64,000 nucleotides of DNA from Paucibacter sp. Y2R2-4 (GTDB taxonomy: Bacteria; Pseudomonadota; Gammaproteobacteria; Burkholderiales; Burkholderiaceae_C): positions 496,001 through 560,000 of the forward strand of contig NZ_JAJIRO010000005.1 in the NCBI RefSeq assembly GCF_025717535.1, written 5' to 3'. The translations under genes and the position numbers were made by a program. This document shows positions 9,516 to 17,989 of this stretch, one piece after another; position 1 is the first letter of the stretch; each line of letters begins with the position of its first letter. The notes beneath the pieces are model-generated. The model made no database searches. It worked only from the letters and a program-made list of their open reading frames with translations, and had not been told where the DNA came from.

Positions 9516-9544
9516 GTCCACCGCCTAGCACGCAGCAAAATGAG

Positions 9545-9571
9545 AAATGGGCGCCGAGGCGCCCATTTTGT
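9545..9571. terminator. Intrinsic terminator between convergent livF and leucine-type dehydrogenase
   Basis: AATGGGCGCC (9546-9555) pairs perfectly with GGCGCCCATT (9558-9567). It is followed rightward by TTTG, and on the other strand A-rich sequence before the stem gives a T-run, so it can serve both converging transcripts. Confidence 0.8.
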
Positions 9572-9594
9572 TTGGTGCTTTACGTGCTTTGCGA

Positions 9595-10701
9595 TCAGAC
9601 CGGCTTGACTAGCTTGGAGCGCGCCCATTCGTCGGCCACGCGGCCCGGGGTGGTGCCGGCAGACTTGACGCGGTCCAGCAACTCGGCCACGCGCTCGCCG
9701 ATGCGGCTCACTTCGGTCATCACGGCGGTTTCTTCGCCTTCATTGCGGTACTCGCGTGCCACGCTGATGATGCCGCCGGCATTGACCAGATAGTCGGGCA
9801 GATAGCAGATGCCGCGCTGTTGCAGGGCGTCGCCGTCCTCGACGGTGGCCAATTGGTTGTTGGCCGCACCGGCGATCAGTTGGGCGCGTATGCCAGGGAT
9901 GCTGTGCGCGTTCAGCGATGCGCCCAGGGCGCAAGGGGCCAGCACATCGACATCGGCGCTCAGGATGGCATCGATGCCCACGGCTTGGGCGCCGAGTTGT
10001 TCTTGGGCGCGAGCCACCTTGGCGGCGTCCACATCGGCCACCACCAGTTTGGCGCCAGCCTTGTGCAAGAACTCAGCCAAATGCCAACCCACGGCACCCA
10101 GGCCTTGCAATGCCACACGCACACCGGCCAGCGATTCGCGCTTCAGATGCAGGCGCACGCCGGCTTCGATTGAGACGAACACACCCCAGGCGGTCTTGGG
10201 GCTGGGGTCGCCGCCGAAGGCACCGGCGCGAGGAATGCCGCTGACGAATTGGGTTTGGGCTTGCATGCCCAGCATATCGGCCGTGGTGGTGCCCACGTCT
10301 TCTGCAGTGATGTAGGCGCCGTTCAAGGACTGCACGGCGCGACCGAAGGCTGCGAACAGGGCAGGGCGGTCAAAGTTGCCGGCCGGCTTGATGATCACGG
10401 CCTTGCCGCCGCCGAAGGGCAGATCGGCCAGCGCATTCTTCAAGCTCATGCCTTGTGACAAACGCAGGGCGTCGTTCAGGGCGGCCAATTCGTTGTCGTA
10501 GGTCCAAAGGCGGCAGCCACCGAAGGCCGGGCCACGGGCGGTGCTGTGCACAGCCAAGATGCCCTTCAGGCCGGTTTGCTCGTCGGCGACAAGCAACACG
10601 CGCTCATGCGGGGCTTGGCCGGGCAGACCGAACAAAGAGGAGGGGATGGAGGATGCAGGAGCGGCCGCAATGGCGCTTGCGAGATCGGAGATCGCGTTCA
10701 T
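9595..10701 (-). CDS. Leu/Phe/Val/Glu dehydrogenase family, most like leucine dehydrogenase
   Basis: NAD-dependent oxidative deamination of an amino acid to its 2-oxo acid (family knowledge). The 368-residue protein has GGCRLWTYDNELAALNDALRLSQGM and the active-site loop ALADLPFGGGKAVIIKP. The glycine-rich loop with its lysine resembles leucine/phenylalanine dehydrogenases more than glutamate dehydrogenases (which have GGxKGGI). The Rossmann domain contains LQGLGAVGWHLAEFLHKAGA. The ATG at 10701 was preferred to longer upstream in-frame options because homology begins soon after it. It sits convergent to livHMGF, and 140 bp downstream of a 2-oxoglutarate dioxygenase on the same strand, which suggests a role with branched-chain amino acids. 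Exact substrate is uncertain. Confidence 0.85.
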   Translation of the reverse strand: MNAISDLASAIAAAPASSIPSSLFGLPGQAPHERVLLVADEQTGLKGILAVHSTARGPAFGGCRLWTYDNELAALNDALRLSQGMSLKNALADLPFGGGKAVIIKPAGNFDRPALFAAFGRAVQSLNGAYITAEDVGTTTADMLGMQAQTQFVSGIPRAGAFGGDPSPKTAWGVFVSIEAGVRLHLKRESLAGVRVALQGLGAVGWHLAEFLHKAGAKLVVADVDAAKVARAQEQLGAQAVGIDAILSADVDVLAPCALGASLNAHSIPGIRAQLIAGAANNQLATVEDGDALQQRGICYLPDYLVNAGGIISVAREYRNEGEETAVMTEVSRIGERVAELLDRVKSAGTTPGRVADEWARSKLVKPV

Positions 10702-10840
10702 AGGATTTGGCACTCGTGATGCTGAAAAAAGAGCCGGTGGCTCGTGGACCTGGCCGCTTTTGGCGGCCGAGTCGCTAAGTGTAATTGGCAAGGGTGCGGC
10801 CCCGCTAGCGCTGTGGACCGCCGGCTTGCCCCTCTGGGCT

Positions 10841-11569
10841 TCAAATTGCCTGAAAGCCGTCCCGGCGCAGGGTGACGACCAAGGTGTCACGGTGGCCATG
10901 TTCGGCCGCCGGCTGGATGGGCGTGGTCTCGTGAATCACTCGCTCATCGTCCAGCAACAACAGGGTCCATGGCTGGCTGAGCGTGAAGCGCTGGCCGTTC
11001 GGGCCTTGGGCTTCGAAGACACGCGACTCTCCGCCCTTGATGCCATGGCGACCCAGCAAAAACACCGCGACCAGATCGACGCCGTCGCGATGCGCCCCTT
11101 CGGGCGTGGGTCGGCCAATGCCGTCGGTGGTGTCAATGCGGAACTGGTGGGCCTCAATGAACCATGCGCGTTCCCCCTTGAGACGGGAGGTGATGCCGGC
11201 CAGGCCGAGCAGCAATTGGCGCCACGCCGGGTTTGCCACCGCCGCATCGGCCATAGGTTCGAACCAGCGTTCGATGCCGCCGTGCAAGGCGTTGTAGTCC
11301 AGCGGCTGCCAATGTGCGCGATGCGGCACTTGGCTCAGGTTCGTGCCCTCAGCCACAAAGCAGCTGTGGCGACGGAAGCGATAGCGGCCGCCGTCACGCA
11401 AATAGGTGTCGGGCGGTAAGTCGTTCCAAAAAGGCTGTAGGGCTGATAGTTCGTCCGCGCTGCAGCCCAAAGCGGACGGCAAGGTGGCCGGGGCAATCAC
11501 GCTGTGCCCTAGGGCCTTGAGGCGCGCTTCAAAGCTATCGGCGGAGTCGTATGGCGGTTCAAAGATCAA
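10841..11569 (-). CDS. 2-oxoglutarate/Fe(II) dioxygenase, amino-acid-hydroxylase-like (PF10014 type)
   Basis: The 242-residue protein matches, from memory, the family that includes the Bacillus thuringiensis L-isoleucine 4-hydroxylase. It has an HxD iron site (H160-R-D162), then GGESRVF where that enzyme has GGDNLI. The distal His is in VIHETTPI (H213), where the Bacillus enzyme has FHAVTPLG, and the 2-oxoglutarate Arg is in HRDTLVVTL (R227). The start is TTG at 11569; no in-frame ATG or GTG lies upstream before a stop. It begins 39 nt after the end of a flavin reductase gene and precedes the amino-acid dehydrogenase. Substrate is inferred, not shown. Confidence 0.78.
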   Translation of the reverse strand: MIFEPPYDSADSFEARLKALGHSVIAPATLPSALGCSADELSALQPFWNDLPPDTYLRDGGRYRFRRHSCFVAEGTNLSQVPHRAHWQPLDYNALHGGIERWFEPMADAAVANPAWRQLLLGLAGITSRLKGERAWFIEAHQFRIDTTDGIGRPTPEGAHRDGVDLVAVFLLGRHGIKGGESRVFEAQGPNGQRFTLSQPWTLLLLDDERVIHETTPIQPAAEHGHRDTLVVTLRRDGFQAI

Positions 11570-11608
11570 GACCTGGCCCTCGGCAAAACAGAGTCAATGG
11601 ATTGTGTT

Positions 11609-12646
11609 TCAAGCGCTCAGCTTGTCGGCCTCGGACGTGAAGCTGTCTGCAAAGAACTCATCGGCCGGCAATCCGCACTGGGCCACGAAGTCGGCCTTGG
11701 CTGAGTCCACCATCACCGGCGCGCCGCAGGCATAGACCTGATGGCCCGACAAGTCGGCTTGGTCGGCCATGACCACTTGGTGGACAAAGCCGGTGCGGCC
11801 CGTCCATTGATCTTCGGGCTTGGGCTCAGACAAGACGGGCACATATCGCAGCCAACTCGACTGAGCCGCCGCTTGCACCGCCCATTCATGCAGATAGAGA
11901 TCGGCCTTGCTGCGGCAGCCCCAGTACAGCGTGGTCGGGCGGGTCAGGCCCAAGTGCTGCATGCGTTCGATGATGGCCTTGATGGGGGCAAAACCGGTGC
12001 CGCTGGCCAGCAAGACGATGGGCTTGTCGCTGTCCTCACGCAGGAAGAAACTGCCGAACGGGCCTTCCATGCGCAGGATGTCTTTTTCCTTCATGGCGCT
12101 GAAAACATGGTCAGTGAATTTGCCGCCCGGCATATGGCGGATGTGCAACTCCACCGCCGCAGGTGTGCCCAAGTTGTGCGGCGCATTCGCCATGCTGTAG
12201 CTGCGGCGAGCGCCGTCGCGCAGGATGAACTCCACATACTGGCCGGCGCGGAATTGGAAGTTCTGAGTCGCCGGCAACTGCAGGCGCAGTACTGCGACGT
12301 CCGCGCTGGGTTTCTCAATGCTGATGACGCGGCTGGGCAGCTTCAGAACCGGGAATTCACCAGCGCCGGGCACGGTGCGCGCTTCCAGGGTGCAGTCGGT
12401 CTGCGGTGTGGCGCAGCAGGTCAGCACAAAGCCTGCGGCTTCTTCTTCTGGCGTCAAGGTCTTGGCTTGATGCGCGCCGTGAATCACCCGACCGTCCAGC
12501 AGCTTGCTCTTGCAGGAACCGCATGCGCCGTCTTTGCAGCCGTAGGGCAGGCCAATGCCACCGCGTATGGCTGCGCCAAGCAAGGTTTCATCACGTTCGA
12601 CGGAAAAAACACGGCCGCTGGGCTGGACAGTAATCTGAAAGTTCAT
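11609..12646 (-). CDS. 2Fe-2S ferredoxin / FAD-NAD(P)H reductase (CDP-6-deoxyglucoseen reductase-like)
   Basis: The 345-residue electron-transfer protein has an N-terminal plant-type 2Fe-2S domain (CKDGACGSC around residues 35-43, with a further Cys in LTCCATP). An FAD domain follows (GQYVEF and RSYSMANAPH), then an NAD domain (LLASGTGFAPIKAIIERM and YACGAPVM). This domain order matches reductases usually annotated as CDP-6-deoxy-L-threo-D-glycero-4-hexulose-3-dehydrase reductase and oxygenase reductases. No sugar-dehydratase gene is nearby, so the partner is unknown. The ATG at 12646 starts right at the ferredoxin domain (MNFQITVQPSG). It may be co-transcribed with the downstream dioxygenase. 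Confidence 0.86.
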   Translation of the reverse strand: MNFQITVQPSGRVFSVERDETLLGAAIRGGIGLPYGCKDGACGSCKSKLLDGRVIHGAHQAKTLTPEEEAAGFVLTCCATPQTDCTLEARTVPGAGEFPVLKLPSRVISIEKPSADVAVLRLQLPATQNFQFRAGQYVEFILRDGARRSYSMANAPHNLGTPAAVELHIRHMPGGKFTDHVFSAMKEKDILRMEGPFGSFFLREDSDKPIVLLASGTGFAPIKAIIERMQHLGLTRPTTLYWGCRSKADLYLHEWAVQAAAQSSWLRYVPVLSEPKPEDQWTGRTGFVHQVVMADQADLSGHQVYACGAPVMVDSAKADFVAQCGLPADEFFADSFTSEADKLSA

Positions 12647-12745
12647 GGGCTTGGTTTCAAAGCAAAAGGCGAGGCATTTAGAAGGTACTGCGGCCCGGGA
12701 ATGCCGGGCCGTACACTGATATCCCATTTTGCCTGAGCTTGTCAC

Positions 12746-13678
12746 ATGCCCTTGAATTCGTCTGCGCGCCGCCGTTCGGCGGCGCCTTTGCTAAGACCTC
12801 AAAGCAAGGCCAAGCCACGTTTGTTGATTGTGGGTTGCGGCGACGTCGGCATGCGAGTGCTGAGTGTGTTGGCGGGGCGCTGGCAAGTGATGGCTTTGAC
12901 CTCAAGCCCACAGCGCATGGACGAGTTGCGAGCTGCCGGGGCCCTGCCTATCTTGGGCAATTTGGATCAGGCGAAGACTCTGTCGCGTTTGAGCGGCTGG
13001 GCCGATAGGGTCTTGCACTTGGCTCCACCCAAGACCGAGGGATTGCAGGATTCCAGAACCACTCATTTATTGCAGGCCTTGAAGCGTGCAAGGCTGCCGC
13101 AGCGCCTTGTTTATGCCAGCACCACAGGCGTCTATGGCAACTGCCAGGGGGCGCGTTTTGATGAATCTCGGCCGGTGGCGCCGGCTTCCGATCGGGCGCG
13201 CCGGCGAGTGGATGCCGAGTCGCAACTGCGACGCTTTGGCGCGGCGCACGCGGTGAGCGTGACGATTCTGCGGGTGCCTGGCATCTACGCTTCAGACCGC
13301 GCTGGCGGGCACCCGCGCGAGCGTTTGGCAAGGGGTGCACCTGTTTTAAATCGTGCGGACGATGTCTTTACCAATCACATCCATGCCGATGATTTGGCGC
13401 GCGCTTGCGTCTTGGCGCTGAGCAGAGGAGCGCCGCAGCGTGTCATCCATGTCTGCGATGACAGCGAACTGTTGATGGGAGACTACTTCGATCTGGCGGC
13501 CGATCTTTGCGGGCTCGCGCGGCCACCGCGTATCAACCGGCAGCAAGCCCAAACGCTGATGACGCCGATGCAGCTGAGCTTTATGAGCGAATCCAGGCGC
13601 TTGATCAATGAGCGCCTGAAGCGTGAACTAAGGCTGAAGCTTCGCTACCCGTATCCCCAACAGGGTTTGTCGGCCTGA
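12746..13678 (+). CDS. NAD(P)-binding SDR/epimerase-like protein (YeeZ type)
   Basis: A 310-residue protein with an extended N-terminus (about 25 residues rich in Ser/Arg/Pro) before the Rossmann start LLIVGCGDVGMRVLSVL. It keeps the YASTTGVYG segment, in which extended SDRs carry the catalytic Ser/Thr, and an ILRVPGIYA motif like that of nucleotide-sugar epimerases. The normal YxxxK is replaced by a region reading DRARRRVDAE, so classical sugar epimerase chemistry is doubtful. It is divergent from the flavin reductase gene. A start further in (near residue 25) is possible. Function unknown. Confidence 0.75.
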   Translation: MPLNSSARRRSAAPLLRPQSKAKPRLLIVGCGDVGMRVLSVLAGRWQVMALTSSPQRMDELRAAGALPILGNLDQAKTLSRLSGWADRVLHLAPPKTEGLQDSRTTHLLQALKRARLPQRLVYASTTGVYGNCQGARFDESRPVAPASDRARRRVDAESQLRRFGAAHAVSVTILRVPGIYASDRAGGHPRERLARGAPVLNRADDVFTNHIHADDLARACVLALSRGAPQRVIHVCDDSELLMGDYFDLAADLCGLARPPRINRQQAQTLMTPMQLSFMSESRRLINERLKRELRLKLRYPYPQQGLSA

Positions 13679-13699
13679 GCGTTTGATGGACTGTCGCTT

Positions 13700-14278
13700 T
13701 TAGCGGCGGCGTGCCGTGCGCCAGTAGCGAATCAGCAGATATGCGCCCAGCATGCCGCCCAGGTGGGCGAAATGGGCGACACCGCTGTTGTTATTCATGC
13801 CCAGCAGCAACTCCAGCGTGCCGAAGATGGCGACGAAGTACTTGGCCTTCATGGGGATGGGCGGAAATAGCGGCACGATGATGCGGTCGGGGAACAACAT
13901 GCCGAACGAGAGCAGCAATCCAAACAATGCGCCTGATGCGCCGACCGTTGGTGCCGATGAGCCCGACAGATAGGTGACGATCAACTGCACCACTGCGGCG
14001 CTGAGCGTACTGGCCACCAGAATCTGTGTGTAGCGCTTGGCGCCCCAAACTCGCTCCAGCTCCGAGCCGAACATCCACAGGCCCAGCATATTGAAGAAGA
14101 GATGGAACTCGCCGCCATGCATGAAGGCGTAGGTGATGGGCTGCCAGGGCAAGAAATAGCCCGTCTGCAAGGGCCATAACTCAAACCATGGGCGCAGCCC
14201 TGGCACCAAGTAAAACAGGCAGTACAGGCCCACGCAGGCCAGCATGAACGCTTTAGTAACCGATGGAATCGGGGGCAT
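13700..14278 (-). CDS. Rhomboid-family intramembrane serine protease
   Basis: The 192-residue, six-helix membrane protein has the catalytic dyad of rhomboids. Ser115 lies in GASGALFG and His172 in FAHLGGMLGAY, and the L1-loop region carries HGGEFHLFFNMLGLWMFGSELER with the conserved His-Asn. Rhomboids cleave transmembrane helices within the bilayer; its substrate here is unknown. The ATG at 14278 begins just before the first helix. It is convergent with the SDR gene, with a 21-bp gap and no terminator visible. Confidence 0.92.
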   Translation of the reverse strand: MPPIPSVTKAFMLACVGLYCLFYLVPGLRPWFELWPLQTGYFLPWQPITYAFMHGGEFHLFFNMLGLWMFGSELERVWGAKRYTQILVASTLSAAVVQLIVTYLSGSSAPTVGASGALFGLLLSFGMLFPDRIIVPLFPPIPMKAKYFVAIFGTLELLLGMNNNSGVAHFAHLGGMLGAYLLIRYWRTARRR

Positions 14279-14473
14279 GTCTGTCGATGCTTTCTAGTTG
14301 CCGCAAGGGTGTGCAGAACGACCAAGCACCGTTGCAAAAGCCCGAGTGTAAACGCAGCCTGCTAACGCAAAGTTTGCGTGCGCCTGTGCTGAATCAAGGT
14401 GTGAACTTGCGCACGAAATCCGATGTGCACCAGTTAGGTTTGGCGCATTTGCTCGTGAAATAGTTCCGAGCCG

Positions 14474-14502
14474 GCACAAAAAAACCACCTCTGGGGTGGT
14501 TT
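14474..14502 (-). terminator. Intrinsic terminator of the tRNA-Leu transcript
   Basis: AAACCACC (14482-14489) pairs with GGTGGTTT (14495-14502). Reading leftward, the stem is followed by TTTTTTTG, ~65 nt after the tRNA 3' end. Confidence 0.8.
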
Positions 14503-14566
14503 CTGTTGTTCGCAAGCTTTTCTGCGACTTTCAACTTTGATCTACCTGCCACCATAGTTTGACCTA

Positions 14567-14651
14567 TGGTGCCCGAGGCCGGACTCGAACCGGCACACCT
14601 TGCGGCGGGGGATTTTGAGTCCCCTGCGTCTACCAATTCCGCCACCCGGGC
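14567..14651 (-). tRNA. tRNA-Leu, anticodon CAA
   Basis: The 5' strand GCCCGGG (14651-14645) pairs with the 3' acceptor arm CTCGGGC just before the discriminator A. Encoded CCA is read from TGG at 14567-14569. The anticodon stem-loop GGGGA-CTCAAAA-TCCCC gives anticodon CAA, and the T-arm GTTCGAGTC is canonical. The long variable arm typical of Leu tRNAs (CGCCGCAAGGTG region) is present. A single tRNA with its own promoter (TTGCCA/CATAAT) and terminator. Confidence 0.95.
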
Positions 14652-14687
14652 TGGGTGCTTGGAGGTATCTCGCTGCTGAAGCCCACG

Positions 14688-14717
14688 ATTATGCCACGTT
14701 ATTTTTGGCTGTGGCAA
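14688..14717 (-). promoter_or_regulatory. Promoter of tRNA-Leu
   Basis: On the minus strand TTGCCA (14717-14712) and CATAAT (14693-14688) are separated by 18 bp, 36 nt upstream of the mature tRNA 5' end. It faces away from cysM, which starts at 14751 on the other strand, so the two promoters are back to back. Confidence 0.7.
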
Positions 14718-14750
14718 CATCTTTTTAAATTTAAAGCCACAATGCTCTGT

Positions 14751-15680
14751 ATGAACTCAAGCAAGCCCATCGAGAAGAAGCAATACCCGAGCCTGGAAGA
14801 TGTGATTGGCAATACGCCCATGGTGCGTTTGCAGCGCTTGTTGACCGCTGAGATGCGTGAGCGAGGCAATATCGTCCTGGCCAAGTTGGAGGGTAATAAC
14901 CCAGCCGGTTCCGTTAAAGACCGGCCGGCGATCAGCATGATTCGGCGCGCCGAGGAGCGCGGTGACATCAAGCCTGGCGATACCTTGATTGAAGCGACCT
15001 CGGGCAATACCGGTATTGCCTTGGCCATGGCGGCAGCGATCCGGGGCTACCGCATGGTCTTGATCATGCCGGAGGATTTGTCGATTGAGCGCGCGCAGAC
15101 GATGAAGGCCTTCGGCGCCGAGTTGATCCTGACGCCGCGTTCCGGCGGTATGGAATACGCCCGCGATTTGGCCGAGCAGATGCAGCGCGAGGGCAAGGGT
15201 TTGGTGCTGGATCAATTTGCCAATGCCGACAACCCACGCATTCACTATGAAACGACGGGACCTGAATTGTGGCGTGACACGGAAGGGCAAATCAGCCACT
15301 TCGTCAGTGCCATGGGCACGACGGGCACGATTACCGGTACCTCTCGATTCCTGAAAGAGCAGAACGCGGCGATCCGCATCATTGGCGCCCAGCCGGCTGA
15401 GGGTTCGCGCATTCCGGGTATTCGCAAATGGCCCGAGGCCTATTTGCCGAAAATCTATCGTCCAGAGGCTGTGGATGAACTGGTCCTCGTGAGCCAAGCT
15501 GATGCCGAGGAGATGGCACGCCGCATGGCGCGCGAAGAGGGGCTGTTTGCCGGGATTTCCGCTGCAGGCGCTTGCTGGGTGGCTTTGCAGTTGGCTCGGA
15601 CCGTTGAGAACGCCACGATTGTGTTTGTGGTCTGCGATCGCGGGGATCGCTACTTGTCGACAGGCGTGTTCCCCGCTTGA
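14751..15680 (+). CDS. cysM: Cysteine synthase B (O-acetylserine sulfhydrylase CysM)
   Basis: PLP enzyme that makes cysteine from O-acetylserine and sulfide or thiosulfate. At 309 residues it is close to E. coli CysM (303). The PLP lysine is in EGNNPAGSVKDRPA, whose form is specific to CysM rather than CysK. The phosphate-binding loop is TSGNTGIALAMAAA, and SAMGTTGTITGTSRFLKE lines the active site. The ATG at 14751 was chosen; ATG at 14742 would add three residues. It is divergent from tRNA-Leu and upstream of tusA (65 bp), fitting a sulfur-metabolism pair. Confidence 0.94.
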   Translation: MNSSKPIEKKQYPSLEDVIGNTPMVRLQRLLTAEMRERGNIVLAKLEGNNPAGSVKDRPAISMIRRAEERGDIKPGDTLIEATSGNTGIALAMAAAIRGYRMVLIMPEDLSIERAQTMKAFGAELILTPRSGGMEYARDLAEQMQREGKGLVLDQFANADNPRIHYETTGPELWRDTEGQISHFVSAMGTTGTITGTSRFLKEQNAAIRIIGAQPAEGSRIPGIRKWPEAYLPKIYRPEAVDELVLVSQADAEEMARRMAREEGLFAGISAAGACWVALQLARTVENATIVFVVCDRGDRYLSTGVFPA

Positions 15681-15745
15681 AAAAGAGGTGAGCCATCGAA
15701 AAGACGGCCAGCCCTAGAATCGAGTCCAGCAAAGGATAAAGACCC

Positions 15746-15973
15746 ATGGACGTTCATAAAGAACTCGACACCCGCGGCTTGAATTGCCCGCTACCGATCT
15801 TGAAGGCCAAGAAGGCCCTGGCCGAAATGGAAAGTGGCCAGCTCTTGAAAGTGGTGGCCACTGACCCGGGCTCTACGCGTGACTTTCAGGCGTTTGCGCG
15901 CCAGACCGGCAATGAATTGGTGGAGCAGCGCAGCGAAGCCGATGAGTTCATCCATGTGTTGAAGCGCCGCTGA
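15746..15973 (+). CDS. tusA: Sulfur-carrier protein TusA-like
   Basis: A 75-residue cytoplasmic sulfur-relay protein with the family CPxP motif (RGLNCPLPILKAKKAL; persulfide-carrying Cys14) and a C-terminal sheet around DFQAFARQTGNELV. In E. coli TusA takes sulfur from IscS for tRNA 2-thiolation and other uses. Placement right after cysM suggests shared expression. It is followed by a strong terminator. Confidence 0.9.
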   Translation: MDVHKELDTRGLNCPLPILKAKKALAEMESGQLLKVVATDPGSTRDFQAFARQTGNELVEQRSEADEFIHVLKRR

Positions 15974-15990
15974 AGCCGGGCGTTTGAATG

Positions 15991-16020
15991 AAAAAAAGCC
16001 ACGCAAGCGTGGCTTTTTTG
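15991..16020. terminator. Bidirectional intrinsic terminator between tusA and galU
   Basis: AAAAAAGCCACGC is followed by a 2-nt AA loop region and GCGTGGCTTTTTT, a 13-bp perfect stem with A-run and T-run on its two sides. It can end both converging transcripts. Confidence 0.9.
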
Positions 16021-16046
16021 TTTGCAGCGCAGTGCTTAGAGCGGGC

Positions 16047-16928
16047 TCAGATATCGATAGAGCGCAGATAGTCGCGGAAACCTGCGCCGAGATGCGGGTG
16101 GGCGAGGGCAAGCTCCACATTGGCTTCCAGGAAGCCTTCTTTGCTGCCGCAGTCATAGCGTTTGCCTTCATAGCGATAAGCAAACACCTTCTCGCGCCGC
16201 AGTAGGCCGGCGATGCCGTCGGTCAGCTGAATCTCACCGCCCACGCCGCGCGGTTGGTTGGCGATTTCATGGAAGACGCCGGGCGTCAAGATGTAGCGGC
16301 CAGCCACAGCCAGACGCGAGGGCGCATCTTCAGGGGCCGGCTTTTCGACAATGCGGCTGACGTCCAGCATGCGGTCATTGACGGCTGTACCGGCCACAAT
16401 GCCATAACGTCGCGTTTGCTCGGCGGGCACCTCTTGCACGGCCAGAATCGAAGCACGCCATTCGGCGAACTGATCCACCATCTGCTTGAGCACCGGAGGC
16501 TGGCCCACCATCAAGTCGTCCGCCAGCAGCACCGCGAAGGGCTCGTTGCCGATCAAACGCTGGCCACACAAGACGGCATGACCCAGGCCCAAAGCCTGCG
16601 CCTGGCGCACATAGATGCACTCCATATCGTTGGGTTTGACGCTGCGGACCACGTCCAGCAGCTCTTGCTTACCCGCCTGTTCGAGGGCTACCTCCAACTC
16701 GAAAGTCATGTCAAAGTGATCTTCGATCGGACGCTTGTGGCGGCCGGTCACGAAAATCATTTCTCGGACCCCGGCGGCATAAGCCTCCTCAACCGCGTAC
16801 TGGATCAAGGGCTTGTCTACCACCGGCATCATTTCCTTGGGTTGAGCCTTGGTGGCGGGCAAAAACCGCGTACCCAAGCCTGCAACCGGGAATATTGCTT
16901 TGGTGATCGCTCCAGCACTCTTTGTCAT
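16047..16928 (-). CDS. galU: UTP--glucose-1-phosphate uridylyltransferase GalU
   Basis: Makes UDP-glucose for envelope polysaccharides, trehalose and galactose use. The 293-residue protein carries the nucleotidyltransferase start [33 protein letters not shown] ([15 protein letters not shown] is the GalU signature). It also has ETGRHK-like [14 protein letters not shown], and [11 protein letters not shown] with LLADDLM at the active site. The ATG at 16928 begins [10 protein letters not shown]; upstream in-frame extension has no support. It is divergent from a dehydrogenase-like gene, with 83 bp between the starts. Confidence 0.95.
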   Translation of the reverse strand: MTKSAGAITKAIFPVAGLGTRFLPATKAQPKEMMPVVDKPLIQYAVEEAYAAGVREMIFVTGRHKRPIEDHFDMTFELEVALEQAGKQELLDVVRSVKPNDMECIYVRQAQALGLGHAVLCGQRLIGNEPFAVLLADDLMVGQPPVLKQMVDQFAEWRASILAVQEVPAEQTRRYGIVAGTAVNDRMLDVSRIVEKPAPEDAPSRLAVAGRYILTPGVFHEIANQPRGVGGEIQLTDGIAGLLRREKVFAYRYEGKRYDCGSKEGFLEANVELALAHPHLGAGFRDYLRSIDI

Positions 16929-17011
16929 AACCGTACACTCTCCTGTAGATGGCGCGCATTGTTGCATGCGATGGTTGCGCGCAGGCCCTGATTACAACAT
17001 CGCAAAATGAC

Positions 17012-17989
17012 ATGAGTCTGTTGATTCTTGAACCGCTTGAGACCGATGTCATGCAATGGCTGTCGGAGCGCAATACCGTGCGCTTCGCACCGGAGTTGGT
17101 GGGTGAAACTGCGCAGTTGCATCAAGCCTTGCACCAGACCCGCGCTTTGATTGTTCCCCCCAGTGTGGCCGTCGATGCCGCTTTGTTGCGTGCCGCACCG
17201 CGTCTGCGGGTGGTGGGGCGCATGAGTGCCGGCGGCGAGAACATTGATCAAGAAGCTTGCCGCGCTGCTCGCGTGGAGGTGGTGCGCAGTCTCACCGCAA
17301 CCGCCAGCGCCGAGGCCGAATTTGCCATCGGTGCCTTGCTCTCTTTGCTTCGCCGCGTGCCGGTCGTGGCCAGTGATGGCCTGATGGTCGGCCGTGAGCT
17401 GGGGTGCTCGACCGTCGGCCTGATCGGCATGACGCCGGCCTCGCGCATGTTGGCTCAGCTCTTGCCCGCCTTCGGTACCCGGGTTGTGGGTTATGACCCC
17501 AGCCTGCATCAAAGCGACCCGCTCTGGGCCCAATGGGGCATCGAGCCTTTGCCGCTGCGCGAATTGATGGAGCAAAGCGATGGCGTTTGTGTGCAACTCG
17601 CCTTTTTCCCTCGCTACCGTGGCTTGATTGGCGAGCGAGTGCTGGGCTTTGCCAAGCAGGATCAGGTTTTGGTCAGCATTGCCCATTCGGCCGTATTTGA
17701 TGCCGCCGCTTTGGCCGATGCGCTGAACAGCGGCCGCATTCTGGCCGCCTGGTTTGACAGCATGGAGCCAGGCTTGCAGGAGCCCGGCTGTGTGCTGCAC
17801 GGCGTGCCCTCCCTGCAGCTGACGCCGCGTTTGGCCAGCACCACGCGCGAATCGCGCGCACGCGCCGCCTGGGGCGTGGCGCGGCGCATTGACGAGCTGT
17901 TGGCGGCGCCGCCGGAGCCGGCGGCGGATTTCCGGATCAGCGGGCCAGGCGAGCTGCCTGATCCCGTAGCCGAGCGGCGGTGGCGCTGA
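17012..17989 (+). CDS. D-2-hydroxyacid-dehydrogenase-like protein lacking the catalytic triad
   Basis: A 325-residue protein with the two-domain layout of D-isomer-specific 2-hydroxyacid dehydrogenases ([13 protein letters not shown], then [27 protein letters not shown], then [17 protein letters not shown]). The key residues are changed. The nucleotide loop GxGxxG reads G139-M-T-P-A-S144. The catalytic Arg of the NxARG motif is His225 (SIAHSAV). The Glu of DVFExEP is Ser250 (WFDSMEP). The His of TPH is Arg273. It is probably a pseudoenzyme or a protein with a different ligand. The ATG at 17012 matches the start of homology; an ATG at 16949 is possible. Its last 53 bp overlap the 3' end of valS on the opposite strand. 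Confidence 0.75.
   Translation: MSLLILEPLETDVMQWLSERNTVRFAPELVGETAQLHQALHQTRALIVPPSVAVDAALLRAAPRLRVVGRMSAGGENIDQEACRAARVEVVRSLTATASAEAEFAIGALLSLLRRVPVVASDGLMVGRELGCSTVGLIGMTPASRMLAQLLPAFGTRVVGYDPSLHQSDPLWAQWGIEPLPLRELMEQSDGVCVQLAFFPRYRGLIGERVLGFAKQDQVLVSIAHSAVFDAAALADALNSGRILAAWFDSMEPGLQEPGCVLHGVPSLQLTPRLASTTRESRARAAWGVARRIDELLAAPPEPAADFRISGPGELPDPVAERRWR

Noticed and set aside
13060-13140. Possible nucleotide-sugar epimerase function for the SDR gene
   Set aside because: The YxxxK catalytic pair cannot be placed, so a specific epimerase name would be unsupported.
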